A stretch of 64,000 nucleotides of DNA from assembly GCF_014279795.1 (NCBI RefSeq), contig NZ_CP047945.1, forward strand, positions 1,632,572 to 1,696,571. The letters are read 5' to 3'. Of this stretch, positions 9,480 through 17,541 are shown piece after piece; the first letter of the stretch is position 1; every line of letters starts with the position of its first letter. The notes under the pieces were generated by a model. The model was given only the letters and a program-made list of their open reading frames with translations. It did not search any database and was not told the origin of the DNA. This DNA comes from Synechococcus sp. PROS-7-1. Lineage in GTDB: Bacteria; Cyanobacteriota; Cyanobacteriia; PCC-6307; Cyanobiaceae. The translations under genes were made by a program, and so were the position numbers.

Positions 9480-9739
9480 AACCCGGTATGCCCTCAGAGT
9501 CGGTGATGGTGTCCATCCAGTGGCCGGATGGCCGGCGAAGCCGCTGCCCCAAGGGGCAGGATTGGCTTGTCGCCAGTCGGGAGGCTGGGGTGCACATTCC
9601 CACCGGATGCTTAGGCGGAAGTTGCGGCGCTTGCGAAATCGAGGTGAACGGCACCGTGGTGAGAGCCTGCATCAGCACCGTGCCTGCGCCAGCATCCGGT
9701 CAATTGATGGTGGAACTGGCCACCGATCCCCACTGGTGA
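9476..9739 (+). CDS. plant-type [2Fe-2S] ferredoxin-like protein
   Basis: 87 residues from the GTG at 9476 that overlaps the cobQ stop by four bases; ATG 9488 is an alternative. The cluster ligands are Cys in [12 protein letters not shown] (C-x4-C-x2-C) plus a fourth Cys in VRACIS, the plant-type ferredoxin fold. It is a small soluble electron carrier. Coupling to cobQ raises the idea that it supplies electrons to a corrin-related reduction, but that is inference. Its stop in turn overlaps the GTG of the CLC-like gene. Confidence 0.85.
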   Translation: MKPGMPSESVMVSIQWPDGRRSRCPKGQDWLVASREAGVHIPTGCLGGSCGACEIEVNGTVVRACISTVPAPASGQLMVELATDPHW

Positions 9740-10938
9740 CAGTCCCTCCAACCTCACCCCGCCACTCCCTTCTGAGGGGCAGCCTGCGGGCCCTGCTGGC
9801 AGGGGCGGCAGGCGGAGCCCTAGCGGCTGTGGTGGTGAAAATTGTCCTAACCCTGCAGGGTTGGGTGTGGGGTTCTGCGGTGCTTGAGGGTTTGCCGTCA
9901 CAGCGCCCCCTGCTCTGGTGTCTGCTCTGGTGCAGCGGAATCGGCCTGGCCATCAGCCTGCTGCAACGGCACCGCCCCGCCAGCGCCCTGCCTGAAATGG
10001 TGGAGACCCTCACCGAGCTGCGCCAGCCTGATGGCCTGCAGACCAACGAGGGGGCACGCCAGCTGCTCGGGGGAGGTTTGGCGTTGATCGGCGGCGGCAC
10101 CCTCGGCCCGGAAGCACTGATGACCCGGTTGATTGCGGTAGCCAGCCATCGCATCTGGCGGGGCGCGGACCGTGACCTGGTGGCAGCGGCGATGGCCGGG
10201 ACGCTGGGCTTGTTCCATTCCCCCCTCGTGGGCGGGGCAGCGCTGGCCGGCCGGCGTTGGCAGCTGCTCTGGCGCTGGCTTCCAGCCACCCTCGGCGGTG
10301 TGGCTGGCTTCGTGGCATTCACAGGATTGAGCGATCTAGGCGGCGGCCTGCGCGGGGTGCCCTACGACTGGCCAGTCGATCAGGAGCAGTGGCTCGGGGC
10401 CCTGGTCGCCGCTGTTCTGGCCGGACTCGTGGGTTGTTGCAGCGGTGTGCTGCTGGGTCGTTGGCGCCATTGGCTGCGGTCACTGTCTCTGCAGGAACGC
10501 GTTTGGTTCACCCCGGTGCTGACCGGTGTGATCCTCGGCTTCAGCCTCTGGGCCCTGCCACTGTCGGTGTTCTCCGGAGAGAACCAGCTCAAGCCTCTGG
10601 TGCTTGGCGTCTGGTCGCTGAGCACGGGCATGCTGCTGATGTCCGCGCTTTTCAAACTGCTGTTGGTGGGCCTTTGCCTGGAAACCGGCTGGAAAGGCGG
10701 GCAATTCTTCCCTGTGATCCTGGCCAGCAGCGCCCTGGGCATGGGGCTGCACGAATGCCTGCCCTTTCTCGGAGGCCTGCAGAGCTGGAGTTCCGGCGTT
10801 GTGGGCGGCAGCTTGTCTGTTCTGCTCAACTCGCCACTGCTGGGATTGGTGCTCGGCCTCACGCTTCTTCAAGGCCATGGAGCCGGAGCGCTCGTGATCG
10901 GCTTGCTCGTGGGCCAGCTGCTCCAGCGCAAACGCTGA
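9736..10938 (+). CDS. CLC-type chloride channel/antiporter-like protein
   Basis: 400 residues starting at GTG 9736, which overlaps the ferredoxin stop (GTGA). About ten hydrophobic helices are visible. CLC landmarks are GGGTLGPEALM (about 119-129, equivalent of the GxxxGPExP loop, whose Glu would be the gating glutamate) and GWKGGQFFPVI (about 319-329, the GGxFxP loop). The N-terminal Ser-rich GSGIP loop is not evident, so this is a divergent member. CLC proteins move chloride or other anions, often in exchange for protons, in the inner membrane. Confidence 0.78.
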   Translation: MTVPPTSPRHSLLRGSLRALLAGAAGGALAAVVVKIVLTLQGWVWGSAVLEGLPSQRPLLWCLLWCSGIGLAISLLQRHRPASALPEMVETLTELRQPDGLQTNEGARQLLGGGLALIGGGTLGPEALMTRLIAVASHRIWRGADRDLVAAAMAGTLGLFHSPLVGGAALAGRRWQLLWRWLPATLGGVAGFVAFTGLSDLGGGLRGVPYDWPVDQEQWLGALVAAVLAGLVGCCSGVLLGRWRHWLRSLSLQERVWFTPVLTGVILGFSLWALPLSVFSGENQLKPLVLGVWSLSTGMLLMSALFKLLLVGLCLETGWKGGQFFPVILASSALGMGLHECLPFLGGLQSWSSGVVGGSLSVLLNSPLLGLVLGLTLLQGHGAGALVIGLLVGQLLQRKR

Positions 10939-11811
10939 ATGGGTGTTGTTGCCGGGCTTATCGCAGCATTGGCCTGGACCCTGGCCAGCAGCCTCTGGCG
11001 GGGACTGGCCACGTCCCTAAGCGCCCTGCAGCTCAATGGCCTCAAGAACGCCATCGCTTGCTTGGCGCTGCTGCCCGTGCTGATGCGTCTCCCTTGGCAC
11101 CAGGAAGTCCCCGGCTTGTTGCTGCTGCTGATCAGTGGCGGTATCGGGATCTCGCTTGGGGACAGCTTTTACCTGGCTGCATTGCGGCGTCTGGGCACCC
11201 GCCGCACCCTCACCCTCGAATCACTGTCTCCTCTGGCAGCCGCCAGCGGTGGTCTGCTGGTGATGGGGGAACGGCTTTCAAGCCTGGCCTGGCTCGGCAC
11301 GTTGATGGTCACCGTGTCCGTCGTGCTGGTGGCCCGGCAACAACCCCCGGATGGCACCAGCCAAAACGACCGAAGCACGCGCGCACAGATCACCGGGCTG
11401 ACCATGGCCCTGGCGGCGGTGATCTGCGGTGTGACCGGAGCAGCGGTCTCCCGCAACGTTCTGCTGACCACGGATCTGAGCCCGATCCAGAGTGCCTCCG
11501 CCAGGCTGCTCGGTGGCTTGCTGCTGCTGCTTCCCTGGTTGCGATTCAATCGGGCGTTTCCGCAGCCACGCCCCAAGATTGCCCGTTGGCCACGGGTGCT
11601 CCTGGCCACAGGCCTGGGCACCATTCTGGGGATCCTTCTGCAGCAGGTGGTGTTGCAACGCCTGCCCTTGGGTGTGGGCATCACCGTGCTCAGCACCGCA
11701 CCAGTGATGGCGCTGTTGGTGGCCCGGGCGGAAGGCGATCATCCCCGCACCTCAGGATGGTTGGCTTCAGCGCTAGCGGTGGCGGGGGTGGCTCTCGCCG
11801 TGAGGGGTTAA
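10939..11811 (+). CDS. EamA/DMT-family transporter
   Basis: 290 residues with ten predicted helices in two EamA halves (about 1-135 and 150-290), the classic drug/metabolite-transporter pattern; the N-terminal half contains GDSFYLAALRRLGTRRTLTL and the second half ends in a basic-free VRG. Substrate cannot be told from sequence. The ATG begins immediately after the stop of the CLC-like gene, so it belongs to the cobQ-ferredoxin-CLC run. Confidence 0.85.
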   Translation: MGVVAGLIAALAWTLASSLWRGLATSLSALQLNGLKNAIACLALLPVLMRLPWHQEVPGLLLLLISGGIGISLGDSFYLAALRRLGTRRTLTLESLSPLAAASGGLLVMGERLSSLAWLGTLMVTVSVVLVARQQPPDGTSQNDRSTRAQITGLTMALAAVICGVTGAAVSRNVLLTTDLSPIQSASARLLGGLLLLLPWLRFNRAFPQPRPKIARWPRVLLATGLGTILGILLQQVVLQRLPLGVGITVLSTAPVMALLVARAEGDHPRTSGWLASALAVAGVALAVRG

Positions 11812-11844
11812 GCCCCTACGGTTTTCGCAGAAGACGAACCACCC

Positions 11845-12588
11845 ATGACCGCAACAGCCACCTACCTCGGCGCCAATGGCTGGTGTCTCGATGTTGCAGG
11901 GTTTCGCGTGCTGGTGGACCCCTGGCTGTTTGGCCCTCTGGTGTTCCCCCCTGGCCCCTGGCTGCTGAAAGGTGAAATGCCCACGATGCAGCCTGTGCCT
12001 GAGTGCATTGATCTGCTGCTGCTCACGCAGGGCCTTCAGGATCACGCCCATCCGGAAACGCTCTCGATGCTGAGCAAAGACCTGCCCGTGGTCGGGTCGG
12101 CGGCTGCGGCCAAAGTGGCGAAGCGGCTGGGCTTCATTGCCGTGGAAGCGCTCAACCCTGGTGAAAGCACAGAACGGGGGCCCTTGCAGATTCGCGCCAC
12201 CGCCGGCGCTGCCGTTCCGGCCGTAGAGAACGGATACTTGCTCGACTGGCCTGGTGGGTCGCTCTACCTCGAACCCCATGGAGTGCTGGATTCCTCCGTG
12301 GACGAGCGCCCCGTGCAGACGGTGATCACGCCAGTGGTCGATTTAGGCCTGCCCTTGGTGGGCAACTTCATCACCGGCGCCAGCGTGATGCCGGATCTGA
12401 TCAGCCGCTTCCAGCCGCAACAGGTGCTGGCAAGCACCACAGGCGGAGACGTGCGCTTCACCGGCCTGATCAGCAAAGCGCTGGAAGCCGGCGGAGTATC
12501 AGAAGCCAGCCCCGAGGTCACTGAAGGCTGCGCGCTGATCACCCCCACTGTGGGTGAAGCCATTCCCCTCGCCCCGAGCCCTGGCTAG
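11845..12588 (+). CDS. metallo-beta-lactamase-fold protein with degenerate metal motif
   Basis: 247 residues resembling the UlaG/L-ascorbate lactonase-like branch: TYLGANGWCLDVAGFRVLVDPWLFG at the start (about 6-30), then the position of the HxHxDH motif. Here the motif reads TQGLQDHAH, so the first two His are replaced by Gln and Leu while Asp-His is kept. Either the protein binds one metal or it is non-catalytic; I recall similar QGL-DHAH forms in plant and cyanobacterial homologues. Its start lies 33 bases after the EamA stop and it precedes the YjbQ gene by 27 bases. Confidence 0.75.
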   Translation: MTATATYLGANGWCLDVAGFRVLVDPWLFGPLVFPPGPWLLKGEMPTMQPVPECIDLLLLTQGLQDHAHPETLSMLSKDLPVVGSAAAAKVAKRLGFIAVEALNPGESTERGPLQIRATAGAAVPAVENGYLLDWPGGSLYLEPHGVLDSSVDERPVQTVITPVVDLGLPLVGNFITGASVMPDLISRFQPQQVLASTTGGDVRFTGLISKALEAGGVSEASPEVTEGCALITPTVGEAIPLAPSPG

Positions 12589-12615
12589 AGCGAGAAGAAC
12601 CGGAACAGAACGTCA

Positions 12616-13254
12616 ATGGCGCTGGATCAAGCGCTCAGCCGACTGGAGATCCAAACCCAAGGTTCGGGCTTCACTCGCATCGATGGGTCGCTAAGCGAAT
12701 GGATCCGCAGCACCCGGATGCAATGCGGCGTTGTGCATCTCAGTTGTCTGCACACCAGTTGCAGCCTCACCATCAATGAAAACGCCGACCCGCGGGTGCT
12801 GCTGGATCTCGCGGCCTGGATGGAGGCGATCGTTCCTCAAGATGGCGCCGGACCGCTAGGAGCCAACGGGCAGCGTCGACGTTACCTGCATGACGACGAA
12901 GGCAACGACGACATGCCGGCCCACATCCGCACCGCGCTCACCCAGCAAACCCTGAGCCTGAGTGTGGAGAACGGCCAACTGCTGCTCGGAACCTGGCAAG
13001 CCGTGTATCTCTGGGAACACCGCTCGGCACCGCACCGGCGCACGATCACCTGCCACCTGATCGGTGAAACCCAAACAAACGCGAGAACCGTTGCCGACAC
13101 CAGCACCAACCTGCAGCGCCGCAACGGCGAAAAGCTGAATGAACTGGTGCAGTCCAAACACGTCCCGGAAGCCTGGGCCGAAGACAACGGCGTGGACACC
13201 GAGGTGGATCTGCTGATCGATCGCTTGCACGACATCGCCGACGACCCGCAATGA
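12616..13254 (+). CDS. YjbQ/UPF0047 family protein with C-terminal extension
   Basis: 212 residues. Residues about 1-150 are a YjbQ domain: HTSCSLTINENADP, the histidine in DMPAHIRTAL, and GTWQAVYLWEHR near the end. YjbQ proteins have weak thiamine-phosphate synthase activity and complement E. coli thiE in vivo, but their true role is unsettled. About 60 extra residues follow, charged and Asn/Asp-rich, which the usual ~140-residue family members lack. The stop overlaps the MHS transporter start (ATGA). Confidence 0.85.
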   Translation: MALDQALSRLEIQTQGSGFTRIDGSLSEWIRSTRMQCGVVHLSCLHTSCSLTINENADPRVLLDLAAWMEAIVPQDGAGPLGANGQRRRYLHDDEGNDDMPAHIRTALTQQTLSLSVENGQLLLGTWQAVYLWEHRSAPHRRTITCHLIGETQTNARTVADTSTNLQRRNGEKLNELVQSKHVPEAWAEDNGVDTEVDLLIDRLHDIADDPQ

Positions 13255-14522
13255 CCACAACGAAACCGACAGCCAGCACCAGCCGCGTTCTTCTGGCCGG
13301 CCTGATCGGCAACGTGATGGAGTGGTACGACTTCGCGGTGTACGGCTACTTCGCCACGGTGATCGGCCGTGAGTTCTTTCCATCCAGCGACCCTGCCAGC
13401 TCCTTAATCGGAGCCTTCGGTGCCTTTGCCGCAGGCTTTCTGGTGCGGCCCCTGGGGGGTGTGGTGTTCGGCCGCATCGGCGACCTGTTCGGTCGTCGCC
13501 GTGCCCTCAGCCTCTCGGTGATGGCGATGGCGATCCCAACGGTGCTGATGGGCTTGCTGCCAACCCATCAACAGATTGGTGTGGCGGCACCGATCGCCGT
13601 GGTGGTGCTGCGGTTAATCCAAGGGCTGTCCGTTGGCGGCGAGTACACCAGCTCGATCATCTTTTTGACCGAACAGGCGCCCCAACGCCAGCGGGGGTTC
13701 TACGCGATCTGGGGCCTGTGGGGCTCCGTGCTGGGCATGCTGCTGGGTTCGGGCTTCGGAGATTTACTCGCCCACACCCTGACCCCTGATCAGTTGGGCA
13801 GTTGGGGTTGGAGATTGCCCTTTCTGCTGGGGGCCCTCGTAGCCCTCACAGGCATTGTGATTCGTCAGGGGATCGGTGCTGAGGTGATCGAACCTCAGGT
13901 GAAGGCACCGGTGCGGGAGACGTTCGGGCGATACCGATTGCAGGTGTTGCAGGTGATGGCTCTGAACATCGCCAGCAGCGTGGGCTACTACGCCGCCTTC
14001 GTGTATGCCGTGAGCTATCTGGAAGACATCGACAAGCTCAGCGATGCCACGGCACTGAGCCTCAACACCGGCGTTCTTGGCGTGTTGCTTCTGCTGTACC
14101 CGATCGCAGCCTGGCTATCGGATCGCATCGGACGCAAGCCGATGCTGATCAGCGGGTCTGCCTTGATGTGTTTCGGTGCCCTGTCGTTTTTTGATCTGAT
14201 GCACAGCGGTGACCCTCAGCTGGTGCTGCGCGGAGAACTCGGCCTCACCGTGGCGGTTGCCCTGCTCGCTGGCGGCAAGAATCCGGCCAATGTGGAACTG
14301 ATGCCCGCCGCCGTGCGCTGCACGGGTCTGGCGGTGGCCTTCAACCTTGCCGAGGGTTATTTCGGAGGCACCACGCCCTTGATCTCCACTTGGTTGATCA
14401 GCCGCACCGGCAATCCCCTGCTGCCAGGCGCCTGGGTTGCGCTGGCAGGGCTGATCACCTTGATCACAGCAGTGTTCTTCACCCGCGAAACAGCATTCCG
14501 GCCCCTGGAGGGGACACGTTGA
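13251..14522 (+). CDS. MHS-family (ProP/KgtP-like) metabolite:H+ symporter
   Basis: 423 residues, twelve helices, MFS. The N-terminus GNVMEWYDFAVYGYFA and the loop RIGDLFGRRRAL are typical of the metabolite:H+ symporter branch that includes ProP and KgtP, as is the late segment PAAVRCTGLAVAFNLAEG. Candidate substrates are betaine, proline or dicarboxylates, but these cannot be distinguished by eye. It lacks the long ProP C-terminal coiled coil used for osmosensing. The start codon overlaps the YjbQ stop. Confidence 0.85.
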   Translation: MTTTKPTASTSRVLLAGLIGNVMEWYDFAVYGYFATVIGREFFPSSDPASSLIGAFGAFAAGFLVRPLGGVVFGRIGDLFGRRRALSLSVMAMAIPTVLMGLLPTHQQIGVAAPIAVVVLRLIQGLSVGGEYTSSIIFLTEQAPQRQRGFYAIWGLWGSVLGMLLGSGFGDLLAHTLTPDQLGSWGWRLPFLLGALVALTGIVIRQGIGAEVIEPQVKAPVRETFGRYRLQVLQVMALNIASSVGYYAAFVYAVSYLEDIDKLSDATALSLNTGVLGVLLLLYPIAAWLSDRIGRKPMLISGSALMCFGALSFFDLMHSGDPQLVLRGELGLTVAVALLAGGKNPANVELMPAAVRCTGLAVAFNLAEGYFGGTTPLISTWLISRTGNPLLPGAWVALAGLITLITAVFFTRETAFRPLEGTR

Positions 14523-14562
14523 AAAGGGCCTGCTAGAAGAAAGCTATCCGTGGTTAGTGGCC

Positions 14563-14679
14563 ATGAACCCCGATGGTGAGATCTGGCCGGTGGTGTTGGT
14601 GGCGGCGAGCGTGGTGGTGCTCTGGGTGATTCTCTCGGTCACCAGCAGCGGCACGTTTGAAGTGGTGGGTGCCGGCTGA
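14563..14679 (+). CDS. 38-residue single-helix membrane protein
   Basis: ATG 14563 reads a short acidic N-terminus, one membrane helix (about residues 8-26, Val/Leu-rich with two Trp) and a short polar tail. The stop codon TGA shares its last base with the ATG of the next gene (TGATG), a strong sign of translational coupling and so of real coding. Function unknown. Confidence 0.6.
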   Translation: MNPDGEIWPVVLVAASVVVLWVILSVTSSGTFEVVGAG

Positions 14680-14966
14680 TGTGCCTTCTAGCTGCACTGG
14701 GATTGCTTGCGCCAAGGCTGATCCTGATTCTGCTGTGGGTATTCAGTCCGCTGTTTGTGCTCGCACCGTTCGCAGATCTGCCGATCCCCAACCCGATTCT
14801 TCCCCTACTGGGTGTGTTGTTTCTCCCCACCACAACCCTGGGTGTGTGCTTTGCGCAGGCCTCATTCGGAGGACTGGGCAGCTTCAGTGGCCTGCTGGTG
14901 GTGGCCATCGGCTTGGTGATCGATGCCGGCTTGATCGGCAACGGTCGGGGATTGGCCAAACGCTGA
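14679..14966 (+). CDS. small multi-helix membrane protein
   Basis: 95 residues with three hydrophobic stretches (about 1-28, 38-62, 66-90) and a Pro-rich loop (DLPIPNP). It is coupled to the 38-residue membrane protein by a one-base stop/start overlap. Probably an inner- or thylakoid-membrane protein conserved among picocyanobacteria; no named family is recognised. Confidence 0.65.
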   Translation: MCLLAALGLLAPRLILILLWVFSPLFVLAPFADLPIPNPILPLLGVLFLPTTTLGVCFAQASFGGLGSFSGLLVVAIGLVIDAGLIGNGRGLAKR

Positions 14967-14972
14967 GCGAGC

Positions 14973-15071
14973 TCAGTTAGACCCCTGCCCGTCATCCATT
15001 GACCGTCGCACCAGAAACTGCGTCAGCGACAACATGGCGATTAAGGCACCGGCAGCAATCAGAAGGGTCAA
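14973..15071 (-). CDS. 32-residue single-helix protein
   Basis: TTG 15071 starts a peptide with one N-terminal helix (LLIAAGALIAMLSLTQFLV) followed by a charged tail RRSMDDGQGSN, matching the positive-inside rule. It starts three bases after the stop of the upstream small minus-strand gene and ends 7 bases before the convergent 95-residue gene. The non-ATG start and short length keep confidence low. Confidence 0.4.
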   Translation of the reverse strand: MTLLIAAGALIAMLSLTQFLVRRSMDDGQGSN

Positions 15072-15074
15072 GGC

Positions 15075-15245
15075 TCAGGAACGCTCACGCATGAGCTGAT
15101 TCAAGCGTGAGCGCATGCGCATGAACTGGGACCGTTCCCGTTCCCTTAAGTCCACCCGACGCGAGGACACCCAAAGCACCGTGCCTGTTGATGCCAGGCC
15201 CACGGCAAACAGAGCGAGGGAAACGGCATCGGGATGATCGAGCAC
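15075..15245 (-). CDS. small membrane-anchored basic protein
   Basis: 56 residues if read from GTG 15245; the frame is open further upstream but that part looks non-coding. One helix (about 9-25, LALFAVGLASTGTVLWV) is followed by a very basic amphipathic tail with repeated Arg/Glu (LRERERSQFMRMRSRL). It could be a peripheral membrane anchor. It is followed after three bases by the 32-residue peptide on the same strand. Confidence 0.45.
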   Translation of the reverse strand: MLDHPDAVSLALFAVGLASTGTVLWVSSRRVDLRERERSQFMRMRSRLNQLMRERS

Positions 15246-15361
15246 CGATCGTTCAGATATCAGACCATCAGCCTTGCATGAACATCTGGCGAATGGCGGT
15301 GAATACTCATTGACGAAAACGCCTTGGATTTGAAGGGTGTGCACAGTGATCGTGATCACCC

Positions 15362-15514
15362 ATGGCGACAACGAACACGGGGCCGCGCAATGCCGGCTTG
15401 AAACCAAGTAGCAAGCCAGATCGAAGAGCACAACAGGAGTACATCGAAGCCTGGATGCGCGACGACGACATCCAGCGACGCGAGCGCCTCCATCACATCG
15501 AGTACGACTGCTGA
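15362..15514 (+). CDS. 50-residue charged hypothetical protein
   Basis: ATG 15362 to TGA 15514. The peptide has a polar N-terminus and a strongly charged helical C-terminal half (EAWMRDDDIQRRERLHH). No hydrophobic segment. The coding bias (GAC, CGC, GAG) fits the rest of the genome. No family recognised; it could be chance, given the length. Confidence 0.4.
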   Translation: MATTNTGPRNAGLKPSSKPDRRAQQEYIEAWMRDDDIQRRERLHHIEYDC

Positions 15515-15559
15515 TCAACAGCTACCCAAAGTCGCCAATCGCATAAAGGTTCATCTCCC

Positions 15560-15799
15560 ATGCTCAAGCTCCAACGAATCCTTCCCTTTTTTTCAGTCTT
15601 TTTTCTGGCTAGCACAACAGCACTCACTGCCCACGCGGGATCAGCCACAGTCCAATCGGTGGATCAGGATGTGGCCATCAATCGCGCCATGGGCAAGGTT
15701 CCGGAGGGGAAAACAGTGACGGACACCTCCTGCCAAGACACTCAGGCCGGAGGGATCGGTGGAGAAACGCTGTACCGATGCACGGTGACCTGGGATTGA
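15560..15799 (+). CDS. small secreted Cys-containing protein
   Basis: 79 residues with a signal peptide (about 1-26, ending AHAG) and a mature part of about 53 residues holding two Cys (TSCQD and YRCTV) that could form a disulfide in the periplasm. The C-terminus reads as a beta strand (GGETLYRCTVTWD). Conserved-hypothetical in character; function unknown. Confidence 0.65.
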   Translation: MLKLQRILPFFSVFFLASTTALTAHAGSATVQSVDQDVAINRAMGKVPEGKTVTDTSCQDTQAGGIGGETLYRCTVTWD

Positions 15800-15802
15800 A
15801 GA

Positions 15803-16321
15803 TCACGCGGAAGGGTCGCTGATCCAGTGGAGTTGGTGCGATTCACAACTGCCTGTGCGCGCCAAAACAAGCATGGGAACGGTCATCACACCGCGCACAA
15901 ACCGCTCCCGATACGCCCCCACAAGCTCTCGGTATCGGCTGGCAGTCCAGCCATGGTGATGACACTCCTGGCTTTGCCAGTAGTCGTGCAGAGCTCGCTG
16001 GCAGTCCTCCATGCCGAAGTCATGCCAGCAGGCTTGCTGCGCAACCAGCGGATCCACACCATCGGCCAAAAGACGGCGGTAGTGCATCAGCTCTGGAGCC
16101 TCGTCACGAGCATCAGGAGGGAGGAACGTCTGGAGCTGCCGAAGGGCGATGCGATCAAGACGCATCCAGCAGCGATCTCTCAAAAGCACAGGAAAGTCCC
16201 ACGACCACACCCCCGCGGCTCGTATGTCAGCCAGCACACGTTGAAGACCAAGAGCCTGCGCTTCCGTGAGTCCGGCCAGGGGATTCTCTGGAATTGTGCG
16301 TCGCCTCAAGCGTGAAGGCAT
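15803..16321 (-). CDS. conserved hypothetical protein (172 aa)
   Basis: 172 residues, soluble, Arg-rich and mostly helical, with clusters of aromatic, Cys and His residues (QQACWHDFGMEDCQ, SQECHHHGW) that suggest a metal- or nucleotide-binding fold, but no motif I can name. It begins with a basic patch (PSRLRRRT). It converges on the 79-residue secreted protein, four bases away. Not recognised. Confidence 0.6.
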   Translation of the reverse strand: MPSRLRRRTIPENPLAGLTEAQALGLQRVLADIRAAGVWSWDFPVLLRDRCWMRLDRIALRQLQTFLPPDARDEAPELMHYRRLLADGVDPLVAQQACWHDFGMEDCQRALHDYWQSQECHHHGWTASRYRELVGAYRERFVRGVMTVPMLVLARTGSCESHQLHWISDPSA

Positions 16322-16490
16322 GGTTTGAATTCAGTCGCCCTTGCGCTGTGAACCTCAGCCCAGTCTGCTCCCAGTCCTCCGCATCCGTTAGCGCCCTCCT
16401 GTCGTGAGCACGGAACAGGCGCGCACATCACGAGCGCAAACCACAAGCGACTGACTTTTCTCCCAGACTTGTGCACCTTGCATCGAAGCA

Positions 16491-16694
16491 ATGAGAGCTC
16501 TGATTGCTGTTGCTCTCTCCCTTACAGCCCTCGTACTAACCCTGGGCACAGGCGTGAGGGGTTCAAATGCATACACGACACACATCGGCATGCGAGTCCC
16601 CCCGATCGAAGCCAAGTGCATCAAAACAGGCGAGATTCAAACCGATGAGGGCAAGCAGCTAAACGTTTATCAATGTCCTCCTCGTGCAGCCTAG
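16491..16694 (+). CDS. small secreted protein
   Basis: 67 residues. A signal peptide (about 1-27) precedes a ~40-residue mature region with two Cys (AKCIKTG and YQCPP) spaced for a disulfide. Similar in layout to the other tiny exported proteins at 15560 and 16699, suggesting a local cluster of exported peptides. No homologue recognised. Confidence 0.55.
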   Translation: MRALIAVALSLTALVLTLGTGVRGSNAYTTHIGMRVPPIEAKCIKTGEIQTDEGKQLNVYQCPPRAA

Positions 16695-16698
16695 ATTG

Positions 16699-16911
16699 AT
16701 GAGGAATCATTCCTTTGCCAAGGCCAGTTCTGCAAGACATTTAATCGCCCCATTATTGGCAGTCGCAATGTCACTTGTTGGCATTGACACTCATTCAAAG
16801 ACTGGCAAACAATGCGATGAAAGAGCAGACATGACTGATTGCATTAACTCCTACTCACCTGCAATGGAGACCGAGGAAATAGACGACGAGCCATGCAGAA
16901 TCTCAGAATAA
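16699..16911 (+). CDS. small secreted acidic Cys-containing protein
   Basis: 70 residues from ATG 16699. A basic N-terminus and hydrophobic helix (about 17-33, LIAPLLAVAMSLVG) act as signal or anchor; the mature part is acidic and has three Cys (KQCDERADMTDC, EPCRI). The local DNA is AT-richer than the surrounding housekeeping genes. It starts five bases after the stop of the preceding secreted-peptide gene, so the two probably share a transcript. Confidence 0.5.
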   Translation: MRNHSFAKASSARHLIAPLLAVAMSLVGIDTHSKTGKQCDERADMTDCINSYSPAMETEEIDDEPCRISE

Positions 16912-16931
16912 CGATGCTGGCATCAATCGCT

Positions 16932-17363
16932 TCAGCCTCCCTTCTGTGACATCAACCGCTGCACTTGACCGGCTCTCAACTCAACGTGATTGGCGGATGT
17001 CGCCCAGTTGGCAGCTCGGCGGGTGATATGTGCTTCAGCGCCAAAGGAATTCATGCCAATGATTCCAACCATTAATGCGAGAGGGGCAACTGCCATCGCA
17101 ACCAAACAGGCCGCTTGCTTGAGCTCTTTAGCTTCGGGGGCAATAGGTGTATTGCGGTTCTCAGCAGTGAAGGCAGGCTCAAACGTCATCGGTGTAAAGC
17201 TTGAATCATTGAGTGGATTGAGCGCCGTTACAGCACCATCCATTGGCAGTTGAACGTTTTGAAGCAAAAAGGGCTTTAGTGCATGACCTGTTTGAGAAAG
17301 AGCTTGAGTGTTCTCGACAGCTTCCAGGATGTCGGCAGAAGGGTTGAAAGTGTTGGTGATCAT
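16932..17363 (-). CDS. hypothetical single-pass membrane protein
   Basis: 143 residues from ATG 17363, chosen because the upstream extension looks non-coding. Residues 1-85 are polar and Asn/Pro/Thr-rich, a helix lies at about 90-112 (LVAMAVAPLALMVGIIGM), and the tail is basic/polar. Composition is less GC-rich than neighbours. No family recognised; expression and start are uncertain. Confidence 0.4.
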   Translation of the reverse strand: MITNTFNPSADILEAVENTQALSQTGHALKPFLLQNVQLPMDGAVTALNPLNDSSFTPMTFEPAFTAENRNTPIAPEAKELKQAACLVAMAVAPLALMVGIIGMNSFGAEAHITRRAANWATSANHVELRAGQVQRLMSQKGG

Positions 17364-17541
17364 TTGAGTAAGGAGCGAAGGTTTGGGGTGTTGCCCCCTC
17401 GACTCCTTCAAGATCACAGGCCTACTGGTGAACCCCAGTGCAGAGCACTGGTGCAGCCCTGGAACAGGTCTGGTGAAATCCTGGTGAACAGCTCAGAACC
17501 CAGTCACCACTTGTGCTGAAAGCATTCCCAGCTGAAATCGT

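Noticed and set aside
9520-9735. Upstream extension of the CLC-like frame
   Set aside because: Overlaps the ferredoxin gene in another frame; the GTG at 9736 with a 4-base overlap is a better start.
10257-11975. 572-codon plus-strand frame across the CLC-like and EamA genes
   Set aside because: Out-of-frame reading of two membrane-protein genes; translation is Arg/Pro/Ala-rich with no domain.
15246-15518. N-terminal extension of the small minus-strand membrane protein
   Set aside because: Arg/Cys-rich, atypical for coding and overlapping the plus-strand 50-residue frame.
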